From: JACCVG01 sp963790245
GTDB taxonomy: Bacteria; Actinomycetota; Thermoleophilia; Solirubrobacterales; Thermoleophilaceae
Reading direction: 5' to 3'
Assembly: GCA_963790245.1 (NCBI GenBank)
Contig: CAWBNP010000002.1
Coordinates: 248,001 to 312,000 of the forward strand
Length of the DNA stretch: 64,000 nucleotides
The notes under the pieces are model-generated. The model was not told the origin of the DNA. It ran no database searches and saw only the letters and a program-made list of their open reading frames with translations. Within the stretch, counting starts at the first letter, position 1; every line of letters begins with the position of its first letter. A program made the position numbers and the translations under genes. This document shows, piece after piece, positions 1 through 8,719 of the stretch.

Positions 1-960
1 ATGCGTGGCCGACTCGGTTCACGGCTGGCGGTGCCGCCCGCGCGCTTCGACGGTGTCGGCGACCGCGCGGCTCGCGCGCACGTCATAGAGGATCTGTGGC
101 GCCAGGACTCTTGGCGAGGATCGCCTCGCCGAGCAGCGCGGTGAGGAAGTCGCCGTCGACGAAGCGACCGGTGTCGTCGACGAAGAAGCAGCGGTCGGCG
201 TCACCGTCCCAGGCGATGCCCAGGTCGGCTCCTTCGGAGAGCACTCGTTTGGTCAGCTCCGTCGGTTCTCGGGCAGCAGCGGATTGGGCTCGTGGTCCGG
301 GAACTCGCCGTCGGGGGTCCAGTAGGTCGCGCTCTGGTCGAGTCGGCAGCTGGTCCAACAGCGGTCCGACCATCGGCCCGGCCATCCCGTTGCCGCCGTC
401 GAGGACGACCTTCGCCGATCGGATGCGCTCGCGGTCGATGAACGCCTTCGGCGGCCGCGCGGAATGCGCGGAGCGATGTCGAGCTCCGCGAGCTGGCCGC
501 GAGCGACGGAGGGGGCGCCGGGTTCGCCCCGGCCGATCAGCTCGGCAAGCTCCTTGATGCCGCTGTCGCCGGAGAGCGCCAGCGCGCCGCTGCGGACGAG
601 CTTGGCACCCGTGTAGGCCTTCGGGTTGTGCGAAGCGGTGCACATCAGGCCGCCGTCGAGGCTCTGGCTCCCGACGGCGAAGTAGAGCATCTCGGTGCCG
701 ACCATCCCGAGCGCGACGACGTCGGCGCCGTCGTCGAGGATCCCCTCGGCGTAGGCGCCGGCAAGAGCTCGGCGGCGCAGCCGCATGTCGCGACCGAGCG
801 CGACGCGGAGTCCGTCGACGGGCTTGCCCTCGAGCTCGGCCAGCACCTCGATGAAGGCGCGACCGATCCGGTAGGCGAGCGATTCGTCGATCTGCTCGCC
901 GTAGAGGCCGCGCACGTCATAGGCCTTGAAGATCGACTGATCGACGACGGGAGCGCTCAC
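1..960 (-). pseudogene. Phosphomannomutase/phosphoglucomutase, frameshifted and cut by the window edge
   Basis: The family interconverts hexose 6- and 1-phosphates to feed nucleotide-sugar synthesis. The N-terminus is intact (IFKAYDVRGLYG, RVALGRDMR, the phosphoserine loop TASHNPKAYTGAK). Coding similarity then changes frame near 455-470, 335-355, 255-275, 105-115 and probably again near 20. The later pieces keep VVLDGGNGMAG, the metal-binding loop WDGDADRC and LYDVRASRAVADTV, so signal survives although no single frame is open. I chose the GTG at 960 because a TAGAGT hexamer sits exactly 7 nt upstream; a GTG at 969 is the alternative. Conserved motifs split among frames suggest clustered sequence errors, but a recent pseudogene cannot be excluded. 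The 3' end lies outside the window. Confidence 0.8.
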
Positions 961-967
961 GCCCGGC

Positions 968-973
968 ACTCTA
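968..973 (-). promoter_or_regulatory. -10 element (TAGAGT) for the phosphomannomutase gene
   Basis: TAGAGT lies 7 nt before the GTG at 960, which would give a leaderless transcript. The same spacing recurs at other starts in the window. Confidence 0.5.
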
Positions 974-982
974 GACGCGCCG

Positions 983-2536
983 TCAGAGACCGCGCCGGTG
1001 CAGCACCACCGGCAGCGTGCGGAGCAGAAGCTTGACGTCGTTCCAGAGCGACCAGTCGGTCACGTAGAGGTAATCGAGCGTGATCATCTCCTCGAACGGA
1101 ACCGACGTGCGGCCGAGCACCTGCCAAGGCCCGGTCAGACCGGGGGTCAGGTCGAGGCGGGCGCGGTGGCGCCCGATGATGAACCCGTCCTCTTCCGGGA
1201 CCAGCGGTCGCGGTCCGACGAGGCTCATCTCTCCGCGCAGAACGTTCCAGAACTGCGGCAGCTCGTCGATGCTCGTCCGGCGGAGAATCCTTCCCCAGCG
1301 TGTTATCCGGGGATCATCCGCAATCTTGAACATCGGCCCTGTCGCCTCGTTGAGGTGGTCGAGGGTCTCCTTGAGCGCCTCTGCGCCGTCGACCATCGTC
1401 CGGAACTTGAGCATCTGAAAGCCGCCCTGACTCCCGATCCGCGGCGAGCGAAACAGCACCGGGCCGGGGGAGCCGAGCTTGACCAGGAGCGCAACGCCGA
1501 GCAGGAGGGGGGAGAGAACCGCGAGGGCGCCGGCGGCGCCGACGATGTCCATTGCGCGTTTGAGGGCGAGGGAGGAGCGCGTCCGGGTGACGCCTGGGAG
1601 GCCGAGCAGCGCGGTCCCGCCGAGCTGGTCGACCGCGACCGAGTGGCCGATCACCTCGAACAGACGCGGCGCGACATTGACCTTCATCCCGAGTTGGCGT
1701 GACTCCTCGACCAGCCCGATGGTGTGGCCGATCGATAGTCCGGAGAAGGCGATGATCACGCGCTCGACCCCCTCGTCCCGGCATATCTGCGCGAATTCGT
1801 GCTGATCGAGGATGCGGAAGAACCGTGCCTCGGTCAGCAGCTCGGTCGTTGGACCCTCCACGTCGGCGATCCCGACCAGCTCGAGGCCGTGGTGGGGATC
1901 GCTGACGATCTTGCGCGCGAGCAGGTCGGCCAGGGGCCCCGATCCGATGATCAGGCAACGCTCGGCATCCGAGCGCCGCGCCGTCAGGGTCCGCGCGAGA
2001 ATCCGCATCAATGGGGCGACCAGCGCCAGGCCGACGATCAGGCCGAGCAGGCCCGAGCGAGGAAGGGCGCCGGAGCTGATGCTCGGAGCTACGACGTACA
2101 GGACGAAGCCGGTGATGATGCTCGTGTTGAGCAGCCGCGGTATCTCGTCGAGCGTCGACTTGTGGATCAGGCTCGCATCACGGTCGTAGAGACCGGCGAG
2201 CTTGTTGAGCAGGATCCAGACCGGGATCGCGATCGCGAGCAGGCGACCGTTGCCGGTGAACAGGTTGGCGGAGGAGAGCCACTCGGTGGCGCCATAGGCG
2301 ATGAGCAGCGCGATGAGGTCGGCGATCGCGAGCGACCGCCGCCGGCGGGAGTCGCGGACCACGGCCGCCGACTCGCGCTCGGGCGGTTGCGGGCGCGAGT
2401 AGAGCCCGATCGCGAGATCGAGCTCATCCCGCGCCGTCAGGCCCGTGGCTATCGGCAGGGATCGCGGATGTGGGGGGAGGGCTTCGTAGCCTGCCCCCAC
2501 AGCTGCTTCCCTGCTGGTTTCCAGATTCGGCTCCAT
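983..2536 (-). CDS. Polyprenyl-phosphate sugar phosphotransferase (exopolysaccharide initiating enzyme)
   Basis: Membrane enzyme of the WcaJ/WbaP type that moves a sugar 1-phosphate from a nucleotide sugar to undecaprenyl phosphate, the first step of a polysaccharide repeat unit. The 517-residue product has several hydrophobic segments in its N-terminal third, a Rossmann-like domain beginning RCLIIGSGPLA, and a C-terminal bacterial sugar transferase domain with KRAMDIVGAAG, FRTMVDGAE, SLVGPRPLVPEE and LTPGLTGPWQV. The ATG at 2536 is chosen over an upstream TTG (2551) because a GAGGGAG ribosome-binding site precedes it. It belongs with the surrounding gmd, wecB, O-antigen ligase-like and glycosyltransferase genes; the sugar it transfers cannot be read from the sequence. 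Confidence 0.9.
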   Translation of the reverse strand: MEPNLETSREAAVGAGYEALPPHPRSLPIATGLTARDELDLAIGLYSRPQPPERESAAVVRDSRRRRSLAIADLIALLIAYGATEWLSSANLFTGNGRLLAIAIPVWILLNKLAGLYDRDASLIHKSTLDEIPRLLNTSIITGFVLYVVAPSISSGALPRSGLLGLIVGLALVAPLMRILARTLTARRSDAERCLIIGSGPLADLLARKIVSDPHHGLELVGIADVEGPTTELLTEARFFRILDQHEFAQICRDEGVERVIIAFSGLSIGHTIGLVEESRQLGMKVNVAPRLFEVIGHSVAVDQLGGTALLGLPGVTRTRSSLALKRAMDIVGAAGALAVLSPLLLGVALLVKLGSPGPVLFRSPRIGSQGGFQMLKFRTMVDGAEALKETLDHLNEATGPMFKIADDPRITRWGRILRRTSIDELPQFWNVLRGEMSLVGPRPLVPEEDGFIIGRHRARLDLTPGLTGPWQVLGRTSVPFEEMITLDYLYVTDWSLWNDVKLLLRTLPVVLHRRGL

Positions 2537-2639
2537 GCTCCCTCTCGCCAACGCATTGGCGCGTGATCGCGATGATAGCGTCGCTTGGCCGCTCAGCCAA
2601 CTGTTGCCGGAAACCGCTCAGCTACGATCGCTGGCCCCG

Positions 2640-3497
2640 ATGCGCGCCGCGATCAGTCAACCCTCGGTCAGCGTCGCCCTGGCTGTCTTGATGGTTTCGG
2701 GATGTGGCTCGGCCGGATCAGAACAGCGGCCCGAGCCGGAGGCCGGGAAAGGCGCAACTCTGAAGTTCGACACGCGGCTGGCCGACTCGGCCGTCCTGCT
2801 CCCGGCAGACTTCGACGGGCGCGGTGCGCTGCCGTCGCTGGAGCTCGGCCCGTGCTACGCGCCCCTGCGCGTTCCTGACCCGGTCATCCGGCCCGGCTTG
2901 TGCGGCGATGCGGGCGACGACACGCTGCTCGGGGGCGGCGGGTCCGACGATCTCTTCGGCGGGCCGGGGACCGACCGCTGCGAGAGCGCGGAGGCGGGCA
3001 CGGCCACGGAGTGCGAGCGATCCGCCGACCGAGCCGCGAACCGCTGCGACGAGAAGGTGACGATCGAGGGGACCGCGGCCGGAGAGGTCCTGATCGGTAC
3101 CGAAGAAGCCGACGTGATCGACGCCGGCGCCGGTAACGACACGATCGACGGGGGGGGAGGCAATGATGTCCTGTGTGCGGGACCCGGGGAAGACCTCGTG
3201 ATCGGCGGACCGGGCAGCGATCGGATTCTCGGCGAGGGTGGGCGGGACCAGCTGCTCGGCGGGAGTGGCGAGGACCTCGTGGACGGCGGCGATGACGATG
3301 ACGGGATCGGACTGGCTCGGGTCGCGCAGGCACCCGATGCCGAGCGCGCGGGGGTTGGAGACAGCGGCCAGGCGACCCTCGTAATCGTGGCTCTGCTCGC
3401 CGTCGCTGCCGGCCTGATCGCTGGCGGGCTGCGCAGACGGCGCTCGCGCCGGCGCTCTAGAAGGAGAACCCTCTCGGGATCGGGAGCCGCGGGTTGA
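2640..3497 (+). CDS. RTX (calcium-binding nonapeptide) lipoprotein with C-terminal membrane anchor
   Basis: A 285-residue surface protein. The N-terminus ends in a lipobox-like LMVSGC, suggesting lipidation. The middle carries glycine/aspartate nonapeptides of the hemolysin-type calcium-binding family (for example GDAGDDTLLGGGG, GAGNDTIDGGGGND, GSDRILGEGG). It ends with a hydrophobic helix (TLVIVALLAVAAGLIAGG) and an arginine-rich tail. The ATG at 2640 places the signal at the N-terminus; TACGAT lies 11 nt upstream. The 3' end overlaps the end of the convergent TPR gene by 41 bp. Calcium binding is a family property; any enzymatic role is unknown. Confidence 0.75.
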   Translation: MRAAISQPSVSVALAVLMVSGCGSAGSEQRPEPEAGKGATLKFDTRLADSAVLLPADFDGRGALPSLELGPCYAPLRVPDPVIRPGLCGDAGDDTLLGGGGSDDLFGGPGTDRCESAEAGTATECERSADRAANRCDEKVTIEGTAAGEVLIGTEEADVIDAGAGNDTIDGGGGNDVLCAGPGEDLVIGGPGSDRILGEGGRDQLLGGSGEDLVDGGDDDDGIGLARVAQAPDAERAGVGDSGQATLVIVALLAVAAGLIAGGLRRRRSRRRSRRRTLSGSGAAG

Positions 3498-3903
3498 GGG
3501 TCAGCGCTCGTTGCAAGGCAGCGCTGGCGGCCCTCGAATCGCCGCTGCGGGCGAGCGCGAGGGCGAGGTCACGTTGAATCACCCAGTTGCGCGGCTCTCG
3601 CTGTGCCGCGCGTTCGAATGCACGGGCCGCGTCGCGATCCCGGCCGAGGTCGCGCAGAGCGTAAGCCTGGAGCAGGCGAGCGCGGACGACGTTCGGCGGC
3701 GCGGGATCGGCTGCTGGGGCGATTTCGCGATCGTCGATCCCCGGAGGAGGCTGGCGCCGGTCAAGGATCTCCGACTCGGAGGCGCTGTCACCGAGGTACA
3801 CCGCACCGATTACGCAGGGTGCAGCGATGAGTAGGGCGAGCAGGCGGGTGCGCAAGGCGGTCCGGGCGGAATCCCGCCGACTGTCGCGAGCGGGCGAGCT
3901 CAT
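3457..3903 (-). CDS. Small membrane-anchored TPR protein
   Basis: A 148-residue product with a basic N-terminus, one transmembrane helix (LLALLIAAPCVIGAVYLG, about residues 21-38), a proline/aspartate-rich linker and about two tetratricopeptide units in the C-terminal half (LLQAYALRDLGRDRDAARAF; LALALARSGDSRAASAALQR). TPR units usually mediate protein contacts. Its ATG overlaps, head to head, an ATG of the O-antigen ligase-like gene on the other strand (the shared bases CATG at 3901-3904), so at least one annotated start is probably wrong; a TTG at 3855 would give a shorter protein that still begins before the membrane helix. Partner unknown. Confidence 0.6.
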   Translation of the reverse strand: MSSPARDSRRDSARTALRTRLLALLIAAPCVIGAVYLGDSASESEILDRRQPPPGIDDREIAPAADPAPPNVVRARLLQAYALRDLGRDRDAARAFERAAQREPRNWVIQRDLALALARSGDSRAASAALQRALTLNPRLPIPRGFSF

Positions 3904-5467
3904 GCTGCGCAGCTGGCCGTCGATGATCGCCGGCCTTGCCGCGGTCGTACTGCTGGTCGCGCTGGCATTCCAGGGCGGAGGTTACTTCCCGTCCGCGTTC
4001 GCCCGCTCGGGCGCGATGGCCTTGATCGTCCTCGCCGGACTGCTCCTCCTGAAGCCGCCCCACTACCGGCTCTCGCGCCAGGCGCTGTTCGCGGCGGGTG
4101 GTCTCGCGGCTCTGGCTGCCTGGACGGGGATCTCAGCCCGTTGGTCACCGGTCCCCGACACCGCCGTCGCCGACATGCAGCGCGTCATCCTGTATCTCGC
4201 GATATTCGCGCTTGGCCTGCTCGCGGCGGGGTCGGGCCGGCTCGTGCGCTCGGTCGGGTCGATGATCCTGATCGGGATCGGGATCGTGATCGCCTCCGCG
4301 CTGATCAGCAGGGTCGATCCCGGCGTCTTCGAGATCGTCGAGGGGGAGCTGGACCTGACCTACCGACTCAATTTCCCACTCGGTTACGCGAATGCCCTCG
4401 GCGCGCTGGCGGCGATGGGTGGCGTGCTCGGCCTGGGGCTCGCGGCGGATGTGGCTCGGGCGGCCCCGATGCGCGGTTTGGCAGCCGCGATCGCGGTCCT
4501 GGCTGCGGTGGCGGCCTTCGCGTCCGTGTCACGCGGTGCGTTGCTCGCGGCCGGAGTGGGGCTCGGAGTCCTGATCCTGATCGCGCCCCGCCGGGGCGCG
4601 CTGCTCGTGTCGACGGCGATCGCCGCCGCGTGTGCGGCGGGCGCCATCTACTCGCTGCAGAAATTCCCGGGCCTGCTTGATGACCCGACCGCGGGTTACG
4701 GCCGGGTCGTCGAGGGTCAAGCCTTCGCGCCCACGCTCGTCGCCGCAGCGGTCGCGGCGGGCGTGGTGCAGGCAGCGGTCGCGGCGATCAGGCTCCGCAC
4801 GGTCGCCGTGGCCAACCTCGGACGCGTCGGACGACCGCTGGCGCTCGGTCTCGGGGTGGCCGTGCTGGCGGGCGCCGTCGCGCTCTACGCCGTGAAGGGC
4901 GATCGGATCGAGGGCGAGAGCGCCAGCCGCCTCGGCTCCGTCGAATCGTTCCTCGACCGCCAGGTCGACGAGTTTCTGTCTCCGTCGCTGATCGCGCGGC
5001 AGGGAACGGATCGGCTGGCCGACGCGAGCGGATCGCGCAGTGACCTCTATCGGGTGGCCCTCGGCGGGTTCGCCGAGCGTCCGCTGACCGGCGGCGGCGG
5101 AGGTTCCTTCGAGCCGCTCTACTACGAGCGCCGATCGCTGGATGTCGGAACCCGCGATGCTCACTCGCTGTACCTGGAAACGCTTTCGGAACTCGGGATA
5201 GTCGGGTTCGCGGCACTCGCCCTGTTCCTCGGCGCGTTCGGGTTCGCCGCGGCGCGCGCGCTTCAGTCGGGGCGCACTGACAGGGGGACCGCGGCGGCGG
5301 CGGTGGCCGCGGTCATGGTCCTCCTGGCGCATTCCGCGGTCGACTGGGACTGGCAGGTTCCCGCGTTGACGGGATTTGGGCTGCTGCTTGCCGCGCTCGT
5401 CTTCCCGATTCCCCGCGCGCGGTCCAGGGAAGCCAGGGAGCCGCTTGTGCTGGCGGGCGCCGAGTAG
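3902..5467 (+). CDS. O-antigen ligase-like polytopic membrane protein (Wzy_C type)
   Basis: About 521 residues with roughly ten hydrophobic helices, including LAAVVLLVALAFQGGG near the start. The large loop before the last helices contains GGGGGSFEPLYY and RDAHSLYLETLSELGIVG, the conserved region of O-antigen ligase/polymerase-like proteins that join polysaccharide to an acceptor or polymerise repeat units at the outer face of the membrane. The start is uncertain: ATGs at 3827, 3902 and 3923 are all in frame; 3827 would overlap the divergent TPR gene more deeply. It ends 13 bp before gmd, in keeping with a polysaccharide locus. Ligase versus polymerase cannot be decided here. Confidence 0.75.
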   Translation: MLRSWPSMIAGLAAVVLLVALAFQGGGYFPSAFARSGAMALIVLAGLLLLKPPHYRLSRQALFAAGGLAALAAWTGISARWSPVPDTAVADMQRVILYLAIFALGLLAAGSGRLVRSVGSMILIGIGIVIASALISRVDPGVFEIVEGELDLTYRLNFPLGYANALGALAAMGGVLGLGLAADVARAAPMRGLAAAIAVLAAVAAFASVSRGALLAAGVGLGVLILIAPRRGALLVSTAIAAACAAGAIYSLQKFPGLLDDPTAGYGRVVEGQAFAPTLVAAAVAAGVVQAAVAAIRLRTVAVANLGRVGRPLALGLGVAVLAGAVALYAVKGDRIEGESASRLGSVESFLDRQVDEFLSPSLIARQGTDRLADASGSRSDLYRVALGGFAERPLTGGGGGSFEPLYYERRSLDVGTRDAHSLYLETLSELGIVGFAALALFLGAFGFAAARALQSGRTDRGTAAAAVAAVMVLLAHSAVDWDWQVPALTGFGLLLAALVFPIPRARSREAREPLVLAGAE

Positions 5468-5470
5468 ACT
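5465..5470 (+). promoter_or_regulatory. Possible -10 element (TAGACT) for gmd
   Basis: TAGACT overlaps the stop codon of the preceding gene and ends 10 nt before the gmd ATG, so gmd may have its own promoter with a leader of a few nucleotides. Confidence 0.3.
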
Positions 5471-5480
5471 CTCGCCGCCG

Positions 5481-6476
5481 ATGGCCGAGACCAAGCGTGC
5501 GCTGATCACCGGGATAACCGGCCAGGACGGCTCCTTCCTCGCGGAGCTGCTGCTCGAGAAGGGGTATGAGGTGCACGGGATCGCACGCCGCGCCTCAACG
5601 CCCGGGACCCTCGGCAGGATCGAGCACATCGTCGACCGGATCGAGGTGTACACCGGTGACCTGCTCGATCAGCGCTCGCTCGGCGATGCCGTCCGCGCTT
5701 CCCAGCCTCATGAGATCTACAACCTCGGCGCGATGTCGTTTGTCGGCGCCTCGTGGAACCAGCCCCTGTTGACGGCGGAGTTCTCGGCGCTCGGGGTGAC
5801 GCGGATGCTCGAGGCGATGCGCGAGGCCGTTCCGGAGGCCCGCTTCTACCAGGCCTCCTCCTCGGAGATGTTCGGCAAGGTTCTCGAGGTGCCCCAGTCG
5901 GAGACGACGCCGTTCTACCCGCGCAGCCCGTACGGGGTGGCCAAGGTCTACGGCCACTTCATCACCGTCAACTACCGCGAGTCGCACGACCTGTTCGCCT
6001 GCAACGGAATCCTCTTCAACCACGAGTCCGAACGGCGCGGCCTCGAGTTCGTGACGCGCAAGATCTCGCACGGCGTGGCCCGCATCAAGCACGGCCTCGA
6101 CGACGGGCTGGCGCTCGGCAACCTCGACGCCAAGCGCGATTGGGGGTACGCCCGCGACTATGTCGAGGCGATGTGGATGATGCTCCAGCAGGACGAGCCC
6201 GAGGACTACGTGATCGCGACGGGCGTCTCGCACAGCGTCCGCGAGTTCGTCGATCTGGCTTTCGCCCACGCCGGCCTGGACCCTGCCGATCATGTGCGGA
6301 TCGATCCCGCGTTCCTACGGCCCGCGGAGGTCGAGGATCTCGTCGGGACCTTTGAGAAGGCGCGCTCGCAGCTCGGTTGGGAACCCCGCACCAGCTTCGA
6401 GGAGCTCGTCCGGCTGATGGTCGACGCCGACCTCGAACTGCTCGCCGAGGGACCGCACCGGAGCCTCTCCCGCTGA
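5481..6476 (+). CDS. gmd: GDP-mannose 4,6-dehydratase
   Basis: Converts GDP-D-mannose to GDP-4-keto-6-deoxymannose, precursor of GDP-fucose, GDP-rhamnose or GDP-perosamine. The 331-residue short-chain dehydrogenase fold starts with ALITGITGQDGSFLAELLL (NADP-binding glycine motif). It has the catalytic triad region ASSSEMFG and the YxxxK pair in PRSPYGVAKVYGHF, and the family segment NGILFNHESERRGLEFVTRKI. The length is slightly below typical Gmd. It depends on a mannose 1-phosphate supply, for which the broken phosphomannomutase at the window start is a candidate. The next gene, wecB, begins inside its stop codon region. Confidence 0.93.
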   Translation: MAETKRALITGITGQDGSFLAELLLEKGYEVHGIARRASTPGTLGRIEHIVDRIEVYTGDLLDQRSLGDAVRASQPHEIYNLGAMSFVGASWNQPLLTAEFSALGVTRMLEAMREAVPEARFYQASSSEMFGKVLEVPQSETTPFYPRSPYGVAKVYGHFITVNYRESHDLFACNGILFNHESERRGLEFVTRKISHGVARIKHGLDDGLALGNLDAKRDWGYARDYVEAMWMMLQQDEPEDYVIATGVSHSVREFVDLAFAHAGLDPADHVRIDPAFLRPAEVEDLVGTFEKARSQLGWEPRTSFEELVRLMVDADLELLAEGPHRSLSR

Positions 6477-7567
6477 GCGTCGGCCTCCGCACCCTCTCGG
6501 TCGTCGGGGCGCGGCCGAACTTCGTGAAAATGGCTCCGGTGCTGGCCGCGTTGCGCCGCACCCTCCCGGACGGACGCCACGTCCTCGTCCACTCCGGCCA
6601 GCACTACGACCGGATGATGTCGGAGGTCTTCTTCGAGCAGCTCGGGGTGCCGGCGCCCGACCACTCGCTCGACGTCGGCTCCGGGACCCACTCGGTGCAG
6701 ACGGCACGCGTCATGGAGCGGCTCGAGCCCGTGATCGATCGGGAGCAACCCGATTTGGTGATCGTCTCCGGCGACGTCAACTCGACGATGGCCGCGGCGC
6801 TCGTGGCCGCCAAGGCCGACGTGCCGATCGCCCACATCGAGTCGGGGCTGCGCAGCTTCGATCGGACGATGCCCGAGGAGGTCAATCGGATCGTCGCCGA
6901 CACGCTCTCCCGGTACCTGTTCGTCCACTCGCAGAGCGCGATCGAGAACCTGTCCGCGGAGGGCATCGCCGGCGAGCGGGTCGATTTTGTCGGCAACACG
7001 ATGATCGACTCGCTGGTTGCGGTCGAGGAGCGGTTTCGAGCACTCGAGGCTTCGCGTACCCTTGGACTGGAGCCCGGTTCCTACGTGCTGGTCACCCTCC
7101 ACCGGCCGGCGCTCGTCGACGGGCCGCTGCTCGCCGCGGTGGTCGAGCAGCTGGGGAATTTGGCGCGCGAGATCCCGGTCGTGTTCCCCGTTCACCCGCG
7201 TACGCGCAAGATGCTGGAGTCGCTCGAGGTCGATCCCGCGATCAAGCTCTCAGAGCCGGTCGGCTACCTCGACTTCCTGTCGCTCCAGGCCGATGCCGCG
7301 GCCGTGCTCACGGACTCCGGCGGGATCCAGGAGGAGACCACCTATCTCGGAGTGCCGTGCTTCACGCTGCGCGACACCACCGAGCGGCCGGTGACGATCG
7401 ATGCCGGCACCAACCACCTGCTCGGCCTCGATCCCGCCCGGATTGCCGACGTCCTGCCCGCGCTCGAGACGTTCGTGGCGCCCGAAGTGGCGCCGCCGCT
7501 GTGGGACGGGCGGGCGGCGGAGCGGGTGGTGGAGGTACTGCGGAACAGTGCTGGAAGGCAGCGATGA
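6473..7567 (+). CDS. wecB: UDP-N-acetylglucosamine 2-epimerase (non-hydrolysing)
   Basis: Interconverts UDP-GlcNAc and UDP-ManNAc for surface polysaccharide. The 364-residue GT-B-like fold shows SVVGARPNFVKMAPVL, HSGQHYDRMMSEVFFE, HIESGLRSFDRTMPEEVNR, TLHRP, and TDSGGIQEETTYLGVPC with EEVNR and GIQEE segments diagnostic of the family. The start is unusual: the only in-frame codons that preserve the conserved first strand are an ATG at 6377 (which adds 32 arginine-rich residues inside gmd) and a CTG at 6473 overlapping the gmd stop as CTGA, preceded by GGAG. I prefer the CTG; the identity of the enzyme does not depend on it. Confidence 0.92.
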   Translation: MSVGLRTLSVVGARPNFVKMAPVLAALRRTLPDGRHVLVHSGQHYDRMMSEVFFEQLGVPAPDHSLDVGSGTHSVQTARVMERLEPVIDREQPDLVIVSGDVNSTMAAALVAAKADVPIAHIESGLRSFDRTMPEEVNRIVADTLSRYLFVHSQSAIENLSAEGIAGERVDFVGNTMIDSLVAVEERFRALEASRTLGLEPGSYVLVTLHRPALVDGPLLAAVVEQLGNLAREIPVVFPVHPRTRKMLESLEVDPAIKLSEPVGYLDFLSLQADAAAVLTDSGGIQEETTYLGVPCFTLRDTTERPVTIDAGTNHLLGLDPARIADVLPALETFVAPEVAPPLWDGRAAERVVEVLRNSAGRQR

Positions 7568-7623
7568 GGGCGTGGGGCGGACCCGAGCGGGTTTCGGCCG
7601 CCACCTAATCGCTGCTGCAGCCG

Positions 7624-8619
7624 TCAGAGCCAGCCGCGGCGTTTGAATATCGCGAGCAATCCGCCGAAGACCGCTACCAAGCCCGCGATGATGATCCAGA
7701 AAGCGGTCGGCGACCCCTCGCCCGGGACGGCGACGTTCATTCCGAAAATGCTCGCCACGAGCGTCAGCGGGAGCAGCAACACGCTGAACGTCGTCAGCAC
7801 GCGCAGCACATCGTTGACCCTGTGCGAGAGCACCGACTCGTTCGTGTCTTCGAGCGCCTCGACGACTTCCTTGGCGTTCTCGAGCATGTCCCAGATCCGC
7901 TCCGAGGCGTCCTCGATGTCGTTGAAGTAGATGTCCATGTCCGGCGCGAGGTAGCGCTGCTTGTGGCTTTCGAGGTCGCCGAGCACGGTCCGCTGCGGCC
8001 GGATGATCTTGCGGAAATTGATGATCTCCTGTTTCGCGTTGGAGATGTCGCGAACGACCTCATCGGAGCGGCCTTCGAAAATCTCCTGTTCGATCCGATC
8101 GAGCTTGTTGCCCATCTTGCGGATCATCGGGAAGCAGTAGTCGAAGCAGTCGTCGACGATCCGGTAGAGCAGGTAGCCGGTGCCCTTGGACAACAGTTCC
8201 TCGCGCACCTCGGCCGACTCCCGGCAGCGCTCGAACAGGAACTCGACCGGCTTCAGCGGTGTGTTGGGGATCGTGATCAGGTAATCGGGGCCGATGAAGA
8301 TGTCGAGTTCGCCGGCGTTCAGCCGTCCGACCGTCTTGTCGAAGACAGGGAAGTAGAGGACGATGAACAGATAGTCGGGGTAGACATCGATCTTCGGCCG
8401 CTGGTTGCGGGAGGCGACGTCCTCGTGGTCGAGCGGGTGGAAGTCGAACTCTTCCCGGAGCCACTGGAGGTCGACGGGGCCGGGTCGCTCGATGTTGATC
8501 CAGCGCAGCGAGCCGCGCTCGGCTACTTCGAACTTCGGCTCAGTGCCGGCGAGCGTGGGGTGCGGATCGACGAATCCGCGCGGCGTGCGCCGCAGGCGTG
8601 GCTTCGGAAGGGTCGGCAT
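7624..8619 (-). CDS. corA: CorA-family magnesium/divalent cation transporter
   Basis: A 331-residue inner-membrane channel protein. A long cytoplasmic N-terminal domain rich in charged helices is followed by two C-terminal transmembrane helices. The first of these ends in the GMN selectivity signature (SIFGMNVAVPG) and the second is FWIIIAGLVAVFGGLLAIF with a short basic tail. Length and topology are typical of CorA. It stands alone between wecB and a GT2 gene. GMN is known to select hydrated Mg2+; Co2+ or Ni2+ transport is also possible in this family. Confidence 0.93.
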   Translation of the reverse strand: MPTLPKPRLRRTPRGFVDPHPTLAGTEPKFEVAERGSLRWINIERPGPVDLQWLREEFDFHPLDHEDVASRNQRPKIDVYPDYLFIVLYFPVFDKTVGRLNAGELDIFIGPDYLITIPNTPLKPVEFLFERCRESAEVREELLSKGTGYLLYRIVDDCFDYCFPMIRKMGNKLDRIEQEIFEGRSDEVVRDISNAKQEIINFRKIIRPQRTVLGDLESHKQRYLAPDMDIYFNDIEDASERIWDMLENAKEVVEALEDTNESVLSHRVNDVLRVLTTFSVLLLPLTLVASIFGMNVAVPGEGSPTAFWIIIAGLVAVFGGLLAIFKRRGWL

Positions 8620-8719
8620 CGGCTATGGGTGGGTCGTCGATCAAAGCGGGGCTCCCGAGTCAGTCTAGCCGCCGCCGAGTGGGCGGCCATGCCGGAGCTT
8701 CCAGTCGCGACGCGGCCGC

